From Exilispira sp964581895 (GTDB taxonomy: Bacteria > Spirochaetota > JAAYUW01): a stretch of 64,000 nt of DNA. The stretch covers positions 62,001 through 126,000 of the forward strand of contig CAZOPR010000003.1 of NCBI GenBank assembly GCA_964581895.1, in the 5' to 3' direction. The notes beneath the pieces were generated by a model. It did no database searches and was not told where the DNA came from. It saw only the letters and a list, made by a program, of their open reading frames with translations. A program made the position numbers and the translations under genes. This document shows, in pieces, positions 44,998-54,058 of this stretch (positions are counted from its first letter, which is position 1; each line of letters begins with the position of its first letter).

Positions 44998-46382
44998 TAT
45001 CTTCCTCCTACCATTACTTCACATCTAATAGCAGGACCACCCAAGCCTACAGGGATGGGTTGCTTTTTCCCACAAAAGCCAGATGAATCCCAGATAAAAT
45101 CATCAGATACCATATCGACAGTTTTTAAAAGTTCAAAGGCTACACCAGAAATAGTAGTATCTCTTAAAGCTTTTTCTAATTTACCATTTTTTATTTCATA
45201 TCCAAAAGATATTGAAAACATAAATTCGCCGGTTGTATCAGCCTGACCATTTCCACTTAATATAAAATAATATCCATCATCAATTGAGTTAATCATCTGT
45301 TCAATTTTATTCTTACCAGGCAAAATTGCAGTATTTCTCATCCGTACAATTGGTTCATCGTTATATAGATAGGCTCTTGCATTTCCTGTTAGTTTTTGCT
45401 TAAAAATATCACTATTGTCTTTTGAATTTAAATATCCTTTCAATATCCCATTTTCTATTATTATAGCATCTTCAGCGATAGTTCCTTCATCATCAATAAA
45501 AACAGGTACTGGACAAATATCACTAGAAAAATGGTGGGCAAAGTCAACAAGGTTTACTAAAGAAGATGCAACCTGTTTATTCATGTAATCTTTTGCAACA
45601 GAGCCTCCGAGCACCAAATCAGCCTCAACAGTATGACCTATTGCTTCATGTGCAAGCATACCAGAAATTCTTGAATCAAGAATACATTTTTTCATCCCTG
45701 CCTCTGGAAAAACTCCTTCAGATTTTTTTCTAAGATTTTCATATATATTATTGACTTTTGGATATAAACTTTCTAAAGATGAAAAATTATGCGAAAACCT
45801 GCCTATACCACCAAAGACATCGTATAATTCAATTGGCTGCTGATCTTTTAGCAAAGTTAAAATAACATAAATATAACTTCTTGGATATAATATACTATAA
45901 GAGCCACCATCTGAAGTTGCAAGATCCTTTTTTAATACTTGCTGAGAAAAAACAATATTTCGTGATTGTAAATCTTTAAAATTTTTCAGTATATAATTAT
46001 CCAGCTCTTTTAAGAAATTTACATAGATGTTTTGATTTTCATTTATAGAAACCCCTTTAGTTTCATCGTAGTTAAAAAAATATGAAGATGGTCTTGATGG
46101 AAGGTCTATAAAAGAACCTTTTTGAGAGATAAAGTAGGCATTGTCTTCTGCTTCTTTTATCAAATCATTTGCAACCTTAATACTTATTTCAGAATTAGAT
46201 GAAAAACCCCATTTGCCTTTACAATAACTTCTTGCTGATATCCCTTTAACTTTCGTAGAACTATTATTTATTATATCCCCATTTAATAAACTTATTCTTA
46301 TATCTTGATTTTCTTGCACTCTTAATTCACAGTATTGTTTACTTTTTTTCACAATTTCAGAAAGTTCCATAGGAAAAAACAT
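44997..46382 (-). CDS. tldD: TldD-family zinc metalloprotease
   Basis: Catalytic partner of TldE. The 461-residue product carries HEAIGHTVEAD with His245, Glu246 and His250, and downstream the third metal ligand region KQKLTGNARAY and VRMRNTAILPG. The C-terminus ends PVGLGGPAIRCEVMVGGR, as in other TldD proteins. GGAGG lies six bases before the ATG at 46382; a second ATG is four codons later. No peptide precursor or microcin gene is evident next to it. Confidence 0.95.
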   Translation of the reverse strand: MFFPMELSEIVKKSKQYCELRVQENQDIRISLLNGDIINNSSTKVKGISARSYCKGKWGFSSNSEISIKVANDLIKEAEDNAYFISQKGSFIDLPSRPSSYFFNYDETKGVSINENQNIYVNFLKELDNYILKNFKDLQSRNIVFSQQVLKKDLATSDGGSYSILYPRSYIYVILTLLKDQQPIELYDVFGGIGRFSHNFSSLESLYPKVNNIYENLRKKSEGVFPEAGMKKCILDSRISGMLAHEAIGHTVEADLVLGGSVAKDYMNKQVASSLVNLVDFAHHFSSDICPVPVFIDDEGTIAEDAIIIENGILKGYLNSKDNSDIFKQKLTGNARAYLYNDEPIVRMRNTAILPGKNKIEQMINSIDDGYYFILSGNGQADTTGEFMFSISFGYEIKNGKLEKALRDTTISGVAFELLKTVDMVSDDFIWDSSGFCGKKQPIPVGLGGPAIRCEVMVGGR

Positions 46383-46724
46383 AATTTCCTCCAGATATTA
46401 AATACTTAATAAAAGAATAAGATTAAATTAATTTATTTCAATAGATAAATGTTTAGACGCCTTGCATTTTTATGCATTTTCACATACCCTAACTCAGACT
46501 CTTTTTATTTGACATTTTGTAAAATGAAACTATTAAATTCGAGATAAAAGATCTTATAAAGATGAAAAGCTTTTATTCTTAGTTGTTTTAGTTTTTTATT
46601 TACTGCAGTTTTATTGTAATTATAGTTATGTATTTATTTATTTTTATTATAGTTATAGGCTCTCAGTTTATATAAATTTTAAAATGAAATATATTTTAAA
46701 TTAAATTTAAGGAGAAAAACTCCA
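46383..46724. other. Divergent promoter gap between tldD and the C_GCAxxG_C_C gene
   Basis: This 342-base AT-rich gap has no gene visible. It holds a perfect TTGACA at 46509-46514 and otherwise only low-complexity sequence such as repeated TATTTATTT. Confidence 0.5.
46509..46536 (+). promoter_or_regulatory. Possible promoter of the C_GCAxxG_C_C gene
   Basis: TTGACA at 46509-46514 is followed after 16 bases by TATTAA at 46531-46536. The -35 is perfect, the -10 matches four of six. It lies about 190 bases before the gene. Confidence 0.35.
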
Positions 46725-47177
46725 ATGAGAAAAGAAATTGCAAAAAATTATTTTTTAGGCGGCTTTAACTGTGCTCAATCTGTTTTGGTATCATTTAGTG
46801 ATATTATAAATATAGATGAAAAGGAACTATTAAAACTTGCAAGTTCTTTTGGTGGTGGTATGGGAAAAATGCAATTAACCTGTGGCGCAGTTAGCGGAGC
46901 TTTAATGGTTTTAGGACATTTTTTTGGTAAAGAAGATAAAGACGATAGAAAAGCCTTAGAGAAGAATTACCAACTTGTAAGAGAATTTATGGAAAAGTTT
47001 ATAGAAGAATTTGGTTCTGAAAATTGCAAAAGCCTTATAAAATGCGATTTATCAACTGATGAAGGAAGAAAATATTTTGTTGAAAATAAGATTGGCTCTA
47101 CTTTTTGTGTAGATCTTGTTACAAAATCAATTGAAATTTTAGAGAATATTCTTAAAAAAGAAGGGGTTATAAGTTAA
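46725..47177 (+). CDS. C_GCAxxG_C_C family redox-type protein
   Basis: The 150-residue product has the family pattern: Cys in GGFNCAQSVL near residue 17, TCGAVSGALMVLGHFFG (the GCAxxG-like box, here CGAVSG) near 54, and further cysteines in the C-terminal third (NCKSLIKCD and TFCVDLV). Members are thought to bind metal or act in redox, but no activity is established for this one. AAGGAG precedes the ATG by ten bases. It begins a plus-strand series with arsC, crcB and mgtE but has its own large downstream gap. Confidence 0.85.
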   Translation: MRKEIAKNYFLGGFNCAQSVLVSFSDIINIDEKELLKLASSFGGGMGKMQLTCGAVSGALMVLGHFFGKEDKDDRKALEKNYQLVREFMEKFIEEFGSENCKSLIKCDLSTDEGRKYFVENKIGSTFCVDLVTKSIEILENILKKEGVIS

Positions 47178-47518
47178 ATAAAATTTTTAATAAAAATAAA
47201 GATTCAAGGTAGTGTAAAAATAAAGTCTAAAAAATTTAAAAACATTAATAGTTAAATAGCTTAAACTTAAATTCAATATAGAAAATTAAGAAAAAGTAAA
47301 ATAAAAAATAATAACAAATAATGATAGCTAAAATAAAAGATAAAAACAAATAATAATAGCGAAAAGAAAAGATAAAAATAAATAATAATAGCGAAAAGAA
47401 AAGATAAAAAAGCTAAATTTGAATTGAAATAGAAATCAATTGAAGATTAAATAGGAAATAAGATGGCATGAATTAAAATAATAGGTTAATACAGGATTTA
47501 GCTGAGGAGGAAATTTTT
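47178..47518. other. Purine-rich gap containing tandem repeats, no gene
   Basis: The 341 bases before arsC are almost entirely A and G on the plus strand. Apart from the 32-base tandem repeats at 47309-47404, nothing recognisable is present. The end contains the arsC ribosome binding site GAGGAGG. Confidence 0.5.
47309..47404 (+). repeat. Three tandem 32-base repeats
   Basis: Units at 47309-47340, 47341-47372 and 47373-47404. Units two and three differ at one position; unit one differs from unit two at four. The core is AATAATAATAGCGAAAAGAA. There are no spacers and no palindrome, so this is a minisatellite rather than a CRISPR. Confidence 0.85.
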
Positions 47519-47938
47519 ATGATAAAAATCTTGTTCATATGTATTCATAATTCCGCAAGAAGTCAGATGGCTGAAGCCTTTGCAAATTTTTATGGCAAAA
47601 ATAAGCTAATGGCTCAAAGTGCAGGGATTGAACCTGGAAAATTAAATCCTTTTGTCATAAAGGCAATGGGTGAAATAGGGATAGATATTTCAAATAATAA
47701 GACTAAAAGTGTTGAATCCTTTTTGAAAAGCAAAGAGACTTTTGATTATGTTATAACAGTCTGCGATGCTACTTCTGGCGAAAGATGTCCTTTTTTCCCA
47801 GGGCAGGTCATTCGACTTCACTGGGAATTTGACGACCCTTCTGCTTTTACTGGAAGTGAAGAAGAAATCATGATAAAAGTAAGAGAAATAAGAGATAAAA
47901 TAAAAGATAAAGTTATTGAGTTTATTAATCAAATCTAA
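47519..47938 (+). CDS. arsC: Arsenate reductase ArsC (thioredoxin-coupled, low-MW phosphatase type)
   Basis: The enzyme reduces arsenate to arsenite through a cysteine relay. The 139-residue product has the phosphatase loop CIHNSARS with Cys8 and Arg14, SAGIEPGKLNP, and the relay cysteines Cys82 and Cys90 in VCDATSGERCP, matching the spacing of thioredoxin-linked ArsC. GAGGAGG precedes the ATG. No arsenite exporter or ArsR is adjacent, so the arsenical role is inferred from motifs; it could serve as a protein phosphatase. It is nine bases before crcB. Confidence 0.92.
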   Translation: MIKILFICIHNSARSQMAEAFANFYGKNKLMAQSAGIEPGKLNPFVIKAMGEIGIDISNNKTKSVESFLKSKETFDYVITVCDATSGERCPFFPGQVIRLHWEFDDPSAFTGSEEEIMIKVREIRDKIKDKVIEFINQI

Positions 47939-47947
47939 TGGGGTTAT

Positions 47948-48334
47948 ATGCAAATCATATTTTCTGTTGCAATCGGAGGTGCCATTGGTGCCATTTTGAG
48001 GTTTTTATTATCCCGATTTATCGGTTCTACATTTTCAACTGTTTTCCCGCTTGGAACTTTTGTTGTAAATATAAGTGGTTCATTTTTGATAGGTTTTTTT
48101 TACTCTATTTTTGATAAAATAATAGCAACTTTTGAAATTAGAGCATTTTTACTTATAGGTATAATTGGAGCATTTACCACATTTTCAACATTTGTTCTTG
48201 AAACATTCAATCTTTTTAAGGATGGTGAAATTTTACAGGGTTTTTTAAATATATTTTTAAGTCAAGTTGGAGGGTTGATAAGTCTTTTTTTAGGAATAGT
48301 TTTTGCAAGAATTTTGATGTTGGGAAAATTTTGA
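47948..48334 (+). CDS. crcB: CrcB/Fluc fluoride ion channel
   Basis: Fluc channels export fluoride as dual-topology dimers. The 128-residue product has four transmembrane helices and the signatures GAIGAILRF near residue 12, PLGTFVVNISGSFLIGF near 36 and GAFTTFSTFVLET near 80, including the pore Asn and Phe residues. GGGG precedes the ATG. No fluoride riboswitch is recognised upstream; it seems to be co-transcribed with arsC. It is followed by a DUF190 gene, a common partner. Confidence 0.96.
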   Translation: MQIIFSVAIGGAIGAILRFLLSRFIGSTFSTVFPLGTFVVNISGSFLIGFFYSIFDKIIATFEIRAFLLIGIIGAFTTFSTFVLETFNLFKDGEILQGFLNIFLSQVGGLISLFLGIVFARILMLGKF

Positions 48335-48390
48335 TTTAATTTTTATATTAAATTTACTTTTATATTTAAATTTAGAATAAGGGATAAAAT

Positions 48391-48723
48391 ATGAAATTGG
48401 CTGAAAATTCTATGCTACTTAGAATATTTATTGGTGAATCAGATAAATATAAGGGAAAACCCCTATATGAAGTCATAGTTCAAAAAGCAAGGGAACTTCA
48501 CCTTGCAGGTGCAACAGTTATTAGAGGGATTTTAGGATATGGAGTAGATAGCAGGATGCATAAGGCAAAACTTCTTGATTTATCTGAAGACCTTCCAATT
48601 ATTATAGAAATAGTAGATAGTCAAGAAAAAATAGATCTACTTATCCCTTTTTTGGATGAAAATGTTACAGAAGGACTTATAACTTTAGAAGAAGTCAAAG
48701 TCATAAAATATAGGCATTCTTAA
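48391..48723 (+). CDS. DUF190 family protein
   Basis: The 110-residue product matches DUF190: LRIFIGESDKYKGKPLYEVI, HLAGATVIRGILGYG near residue 36 and PIIIEIVDSQEKI, a fold related to PII signalling proteins. DUF190 genes often sit beside crcB, and a role in fluoride or ion homeostasis is inferred from that. AGGGA precedes the ATG. It is 57 bases downstream of crcB. Confidence 0.9.
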   Translation: MKLAENSMLLRIFIGESDKYKGKPLYEVIVQKARELHLAGATVIRGILGYGVDSRMHKAKLLDLSEDLPIIIEIVDSQEKIDLLIPFLDENVTEGLITLEEVKVIKYRHS

Positions 48724-48872
48724 AACCAATATTTATAATGCATAATAATAGTATGTAACTTTTTTAGTAATTAACTTTTTATGGTAATTAATTTTATTAA
48801 TATTTGATTTTAACATTTATGGTATTCAAAAATTCGATTCTAACATTATTTCTAACATTATAAGGATATTTT

Positions 48873-49091
48873 ATGGAAACAATCAGAACAGCTATCACAG
48901 AGGGAAGATTATTATCATTGGAAGAACTTTCGAAAGATGATGCTATCAAAGTTTTATGTGAGTCAATAGAAAAAAGTAATCTTATTCCAAAAGAATTTAA
49001 TATATTGAAATCTGTACTGGAAAGGGAATCACTTACAAATACTTATCTTGGATTTAATATCGCCTGTCCTCATGCTAGAGTTGACTATTAG
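48873..49091 (+). pseudogene. PTS EIIA-like domain, first part of an EIIA-MgtE fusion cut by an in-frame TAG
   Basis: From ATG 48873 the frame codes 72 residues, METIRTAITEGRLLSLEELS onward, resembling the fructose/mannitol-type EIIA domain, with the phosphorylatable His in CPHARVDY near residue 67. TAG at 49089-49091 ends it in mid-domain. The same frame continues uninterrupted with GDIICALGYSHEGIIYNES and the rest of the EIIA domain, into MgtE. The intact ancestor was therefore one 621-residue protein. TAG ends several other genes in the window, so this is more likely a nonsense mutation than recoding, though readthrough cannot be excluded. Confidence 0.7.
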
Positions 49092-49220
49092 GGAGATATA
49101 ATATGTGCATTAGGTTATTCTCATGAAGGAATAATCTATAATGAAAGTACAAAAGATATAGCAAAATTAGTCATTCTATTTATAATACCAAAAAATAAAA
49201 GTAATGAATACTTAAATTTA

Positions 49221-50738
49221 ATGGCTAAACTGATTAAATTTTTAGTGAAATATGAAAAATTAAGAGATTTTGAAAATATCTTTGATTTAAATGCGATACA
49301 GTCAAGAATACTTGAATGGATATATATCATTGAAAATCCAGAAGATGAAGAGGTTGAATCGGTTTCTGCACATGCAAATACTTCTTTAATAATAGATATG
49401 ATTTTACCAGATATAGAAGAATTAATTGAGGCTAAAAGATTTAGTGAATTGCAAAAATTCTTAAATGAACAGGATCCAGTTGAAATCGCAGATGTTATTA
49501 ATTCTCTTCCTGAAATATCTTCTATAAAGGTTTTTAGATTGTTATCAAAATCAAAAGCGGAAGAGGTTTTTTCTCTTCTTGAAATTGATTCGCAAAATGC
49601 ATTAATTAACGACCTTGCAAAGGAAGAAGTCCGACAGGTCATTTCCAATTTGGCATCTGATGATAGAACCACCCTTTTTGAAGAGTTGCCAGCAAAAGTA
49701 GTTAAACAACTTTTGGAGCTTTTAGATGAAAATGAAAGAAAAAAGGTGCTTTTACAGTTAAATTACCCAGAAGATAGTGTCGGAAGATTTATTTCAAATA
49801 AATATATCGCTGTTTTACCTGATTGGACAGTTGAACAGGTACTTGAACATATTAAAAATAAAGGGATTGATTCTGAAAGTATTGAAATGATTTATGTTGT
49901 CAATGAAAAAGGAAAACTAATAGATGACCTTCCTCTTAGAAAAATCATACTTGCAGATCCTTCGACACCTTTAGAAGAAATCCTTGATGGACATTTTGTA
50001 TCTTTATATTCAAACCAGGACAAAGAAGAAGCAGCAAAGATATTTAAAAAATATGATATGTATGCTATGCCAGTTATAGATTCAGATGGTTTATTAATAG
50101 GTATCGTGACAAACGATGATATTTTGGATGTAGTAGACGAAGAAGCAACTGAGGACTTCCACAAGGGAAGTGCTATTTTACCTTTAGATAAAAAATTCTT
50201 AAATACACCTGTAATAGAATTATGGAAAAGAAGGATCTCCTGGCTTATAATACTTGTATTTGTAAATATTTTTTCTGGGGCTGGTCTTGCTCATTTTGAA
50301 AATTTGATCAGTTTTGTGGTTGCTCTTGTTTTTTTCCTTCCTTTACTTGTAGATAGTGGTGGTAATGCAGGTTCTCAATCTGCTACTATTGTTATAAGAA
50401 GTATGGCTTTAGGTGAACTAACAGAGAAAGATTTTTTTAAGGCAATAGGCAAAGAATTTTTTGTCTCATTATTACTCGGCATAGCTATGGGGATTGCTGT
50501 ATTTATATTAGGAGTTATAAGGTCGAATGTAACAATTGGTTTAATAGTTGCAATTTCCATGACTGTTATAATAACAGTTAGCAGCTTGATTGGACTTCTT
50601 TTGCCATTTTTATTTCATAAATTTGGAATGGATCCAGCTGTCGCAAGTGGTCCACTTATCACATCTTTAGCAGATATAATGGGGATAATTTTATATATGA
50701 ATATAGCATCTATGTTGCTAAAGCTATTTCATAAATGA
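49221..50738 (+). CDS. mgtE: MgtE-type magnesium transporter, carrying the tail of an EIIA domain
   Basis: MgtE is a Mg2+ channel gated by its cytosolic domains. The 505-residue frame holds, after about 50 residues of EIIA tail, the MgtE N domain (about 70-190, with DPVEIADVINSLP), two CBS motifs (about 195-310) and the five-helix pore domain with PLLVDSGGNAGSQSATIVIR near residue 375 and DPAVASGPLITSLADIMGI near 470. The ATG at 49221 has no ribosome binding site and lies inside the ancestral reading frame, so the real product may need readthrough of TAG 49089, internal initiation, or may not be made. The transporter part is undamaged. Confidence 0.85.
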   Translation: MAKLIKFLVKYEKLRDFENIFDLNAIQSRILEWIYIIENPEDEEVESVSAHANTSLIIDMILPDIEELIEAKRFSELQKFLNEQDPVEIADVINSLPEISSIKVFRLLSKSKAEEVFSLLEIDSQNALINDLAKEEVRQVISNLASDDRTTLFEELPAKVVKQLLELLDENERKKVLLQLNYPEDSVGRFISNKYIAVLPDWTVEQVLEHIKNKGIDSESIEMIYVVNEKGKLIDDLPLRKIILADPSTPLEEILDGHFVSLYSNQDKEEAAKIFKKYDMYAMPVIDSDGLLIGIVTNDDILDVVDEEATEDFHKGSAILPLDKKFLNTPVIELWKRRISWLIILVFVNIFSGAGLAHFENLISFVVALVFFLPLLVDSGGNAGSQSATIVIRSMALGELTEKDFFKAIGKEFFVSLLLGIAMGIAVFILGVIRSNVTIGLIVAISMTVIITVSSLIGLLLPFLFHKFGMDPAVASGPLITSLADIMGIILYMNIASMLLKLFHK

Positions 50739-50860
50739 TTTAATATAAAAATCTAATCTGAGTAAATCTAAAATGAACAAATTTAAACTAAATTAAACTT
50801 TATAAATTAATCTTTATTAAATTTATAAATCTTTATTAAATTTATAAAGAATCTGTTTTT

Positions 50861-51742
50861 TTAGTGAATGCCAATATTTCCAAGCTTTCTACATCTTTTA
50901 TCTACAGATTTAAAATATATAATTCCTAATAAAGGCAAGATTAATACAGATATACTCATAATAAATATTTCAATGTTTGAAGGGATTAAGGGCTGCATTT
51001 TTAACGATATAACCCTTAAATAATCTATAAAATATGTTGCTGGAATAACAAGTGAAATAGATAGTAAAAACTTAGGGAAAACCTGTGGAGGATTTTGAGC
51101 ACCACTTAAAGTCATAACTAAAAATGATGATAAATCAACTAAGGTATTTGGATTTTTTAGTTGAAGTATTAAAGCTGCAAAAAATATTCCAAAGCCATAC
51201 ATAACAATGGTAAAAGGAATAAAAAGATAAAATGCCTGCCAGAATTCAGCTGGTAAAGTAAATCCAAAAACATACCGTATAATTAAAACTGAAGCAACTT
51301 CAGAATAAATAGTTTCAAAAAGGTTATAGATAGATTCCCCAATAATAAAATGAATATGATCCAATGGATAACTCCAGATTGTTTCAAGAACTCCAATATC
51401 CATAAGTCTTTTTAAAGAAAAACCCATCCCCCAAAATATTTGAGTTATAAAAAGACCACCAATCATTCCAATTAGGTAGTATGAAAAAAACATTTTTGTT
51501 CCGGTATATGAATAAAGGCCGTAAGATATTCCATCCGGAGCAAACGAATAAATTAAAAGATAGATAGGTAAAGTCCAAAAAATGGGGAATAAAACTACGA
51601 AGATAGAATTAGCAGGATATCTTATCAATTCTAAAAGATTTTTCTTTAATGAAGCTTTTGCAACAAGAAAAAAATGGTAAAATTTATGGCAGTATTTTTC
51701 TTTAAATTCCAAAATATTATTCATTTCTAACATATTTCCCAT
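50861..51742 (-). CDS. ABC-2 type export permease
   Basis: The 293-residue product has a soluble N-terminus of about 40 residues and six hydrophobic segments with the ABC-2 layout, ending SGAQNPPQVFPKFLLSISLVIP and a last helix, where the family's conserved SG...P pattern is visible. GAGG precedes the ATG. It is the last gene of a three-gene exporter after its partner permease and the ATPase. Substrate (drug, lipid or polysaccharide) is unknown. Confidence 0.85.
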   Translation of the reverse strand: MGNMLEMNNILEFKEKYCHKFYHFFLVAKASLKKNLLELIRYPANSIFVVLFPIFWTLPIYLLIYSFAPDGISYGLYSYTGTKMFFSYYLIGMIGGLFITQIFWGMGFSLKRLMDIGVLETIWSYPLDHIHFIIGESIYNLFETIYSEVASVLIIRYVFGFTLPAEFWQAFYLFIPFTIVMYGFGIFFAALILQLKNPNTLVDLSSFLVMTLSGAQNPPQVFPKFLLSISLVIPATYFIDYLRVISLKMQPLIPSNIEIFIMSISVLILPLLGIIYFKSVDKRCRKLGNIGIH

Positions 51743-51821
51743 TTCAATAACCTCATTTATTTTTAAAACTTATATTTTTAAAACTTAAAATTTAATTTTT
51801 CTTAAAATTTTTCTTTATAAA

Positions 51822-52658
51822 TTAATATCCAGAAATAAAACCTTTACTTCTTGCATTTTTTTCAACCAATACGAATGTAAAGATTCCTAAAAGTAAAACA
51901 AAAAACCCAGAAATAACCATATAATATATTGAAGGCAGTTTATCCGAAAGTTTTACTCCTAAGATGATAGAATCTCTTATACAGTTTATGTAATGTGTAA
52001 TAGGGACAAAACTACCAATTTTTTGCAAAAATTCTGGTAAAACCTTTATTGGTAGTTGTAAACCACAAAGAATAGATAATAAGACTCTCATTGTCTGGAC
52101 TATTAAACTTGCTTCTTTAGATCTTAATGATAGAGATGAAAAAATAAGTAAAAATCCTATTATAAATGGAAAGATAGATAAAGAATAAATTAATATATCT
52201 ATAGTCTTTGTATTGAATTGTATTACTTTTATAATCTTAAAAAAGAGAAATGAAAATGCCATTGGAATAAAATTTATAATCAAAGAAGATATTGTAGCCC
52301 CAAAAATATATGAAAGTTTTGGCGCTGGGAAAGTCCAGATTGTATCAAGCATACCTATTCTTCTTTGATTATTTAAAAAAAGTCCGGCATCCCACATCAA
52401 TATATTTAAAAACATCCAGACAAGATTTCCAAGTATTATAAATGAACCAAAGTCTGCTGTTCCTGTAAGTTTAGCAAAATTATAAACCCCTTCATTTGAA
52501 GGACCTGCAAGACCCTTACCTAAAAATAGAAATGTAAAAGGAAATACAATAGGCCAGATGAAAATAGAAATGAACCAGGACTTATACCTGAAAAATGTCA
52601 AAATATCTCTAATCATAACCGCTTTCATAGCCTGTAAAAAGTGTAAAACTCTTTTCAT
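51822..52658 (-). CDS. ABC-2 type export permease
   Basis: The 278-residue product has six hydrophobic segments. Family features include FRYKSWFISIFIWPIVFPF near residue 22 and LSILCGLQLPIKVLPEFLQK with the C-terminal VPITHYINCIRDSI. It starts two bases after the ATPase gene ends, so it is coupled to it. Together with the permease at 50861 it forms a heterodimeric pore. Confidence 0.88.
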   Translation of the reverse strand: MKRVLHFLQAMKAVMIRDILTFFRYKSWFISIFIWPIVFPFTFLFLGKGLAGPSNEGVYNFAKLTGTADFGSFIILGNLVWMFLNILMWDAGLFLNNQRRIGMLDTIWTFPAPKLSYIFGATISSLIINFIPMAFSFLFFKIIKVIQFNTKTIDILIYSLSIFPFIIGFLLIFSSLSLRSKEASLIVQTMRVLLSILCGLQLPIKVLPEFLQKIGSFVPITHYINCIRDSIILGVKLSDKLPSIYYMVISGFFVLLLGIFTFVLVEKNARSKGFISGY

Positions 52659-52660
52659 TT

Positions 52661-53635
52661 TTAGCCTGCCTCTGCTTCGGTAAATTTTTTACCTGTTTTT
52701 TTAATAAAGACATCTTCAAGAGTTGGTTCAGATAAGGTTATATTTTCAAGGGTGATATTTTCAGTTGAAGCAAGTTGAATTATTTTAGATACGGCATCGT
52801 TCTTTTTTCTTAAAGGGAAGGATATCTTAATTAGACTATCTTCGGCTATTTCTTTAATGACCTGGCAGGAAAAAAGATTTTTGATTTGATCAATAAAAGT
52901 TTCAGATATTTTTTTTGATGATACTGTAATATTTCTTTCTATATCTAAATTCTTTTTTAAGTTTTCTGGATTGTCTAAAGCTACAATCTTTCCTTTATTG
53001 ATTATAGCAACATAGTCAGAAAGTTCATCTGCTTCAAACATATAATGAGTTGTTAATAAAATGGTTTTACCTTCTTTTTTTATTTCCAAAATCAAGTTTC
53101 TTAGGTTTCTTGCTGCTTCTGGATCCAAACCTAAAGTAGGTTCATCTAAAAGCAAGACTTTTGGATCTGAAAGAAGGGCTCTAGATAATACTACTCTCTG
53201 TCGAAGTCCAGTAGAAAGTTTTTCAACAAAAGTATCTTTTCTATCTTCTATTTCAAATCTTTTCAATAAATATTCTATTCTTTTTCGGGAATAGGAAGGT
53301 TTTAAGCCATACAAATCTGCAAAATAGGATAAGTTTTCTTTAATAGATAATTTCCAGAATAGTGTTCTTTCTCCAGGCAAAACTGTTCCAAGATTTCTTC
53401 TAACTTTTAAATCTTCTTTCACAACATCATAACCACAAATCCTTGCATATCCTGTATCTGGTAGCAATAATGTTGCAAGTATTTTGATTGTTGTTGTTTT
53501 CCCTGCTCCATTTGGTCCAAGTAAAGAAAATATTGTGCCTTCTTCTATTGAAAAGCTGATTTCATCAACTGCTTTTATAAACTCCTTCTTTGATTTGAAC
53601 CCTTTTGAAAGTCTTTCGATTTCGACGCTTTTCAT
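52661..53635 (-). CDS. ABC exporter ATP-binding protein (ABC-2 type)
   Basis: The 324-residue product has Walker A GPNGAGKTTTIK near residue 40, the Q-loop-like region LGTVLPGERTLFWKL (a Gly-Glu-Arg variant), signature LSTGLRQRVVLSRAL, Walker B VLLLDEPTLGLDP, the H-loop TTHYMF, and a C-terminal DrrA-like domain of about 90 residues. LSTG replaces the usual LSGG. It is the first gene of the three-gene exporter. Upstream is a 423-base gap shared with the divergent MFS gene. Confidence 0.95.
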   Translation of the reverse strand: MKSVEIERLSKGFKSKKEFIKAVDEISFSIEEGTIFSLLGPNGAGKTTTIKILATLLLPDTGYARICGYDVVKEDLKVRRNLGTVLPGERTLFWKLSIKENLSYFADLYGLKPSYSRKRIEYLLKRFEIEDRKDTFVEKLSTGLRQRVVLSRALLSDPKVLLLDEPTLGLDPEAARNLRNLILEIKKEGKTILLTTHYMFEADELSDYVAIINKGKIVALDNPENLKKNLDIERNITVSSKKISETFIDQIKNLFSCQVIKEIAEDSLIKISFPLRKKNDAVSKIIQLASTENITLENITLSEPTLEDVFIKKTGKKFTEAEAG

Positions 53636-54058
53636 CTTTAATCCTTAATCTGTTTTTTGTTTACAATTAAATATATAAAACATTTTATTAATTTTGTCAA
53701 TATTTATTTTAGTTTTATTTATTTAATTTTACTTTTTATTCATTTTTTTAATATTTTTATTTTATTATTAAATTTTTTGTTGCTTATTTTATGTAAAAAT
53801 TAATTGCAAAATTTATTTTGATTTTATCCTATATTTTATAGTTTTATTTTTTCTGTTTGATTTTTGATAGCAAAGATTTATATGTTAAGTAGCTGATATT
53901 TGGATGCTAATATTATATATTAATATCTTTTTTACATTAAAAATATTATAAAGATAAAAATTGCACATTTAGGCATTTCAATATTAATATAATTTTTATA
54001 ACAAATTTTTTTAATATTTTAGTAAGTAAAGATATTTTGTTAAACAAAGGAGCATAGC
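53636..54058. other. AT-rich divergent promoter gap, no gene seen
   Basis: The 423 bases between the exporter and MFS genes are T-rich on the left, then mixed A/T. It probably holds promoters for both directions, but I could not single out a convincing -35/-10 pair. GGAG at the right end is the MFS ribosome binding site. No hairpin or RNA gene was recognised. Confidence 0.5.

Noticed and set aside
47309..47404. Tandem repeats considered as CRISPR
   Set aside because: Units are directly adjacent with no spacers, not palindromic, and there are no cas genes.
48873..50738. TAG as a sense codon in this organism
   Set aside because: TAG ends other intact genes here, for example livH, livF and the RRM gene, so general reassignment is excluded; site-specific read-through remains open.
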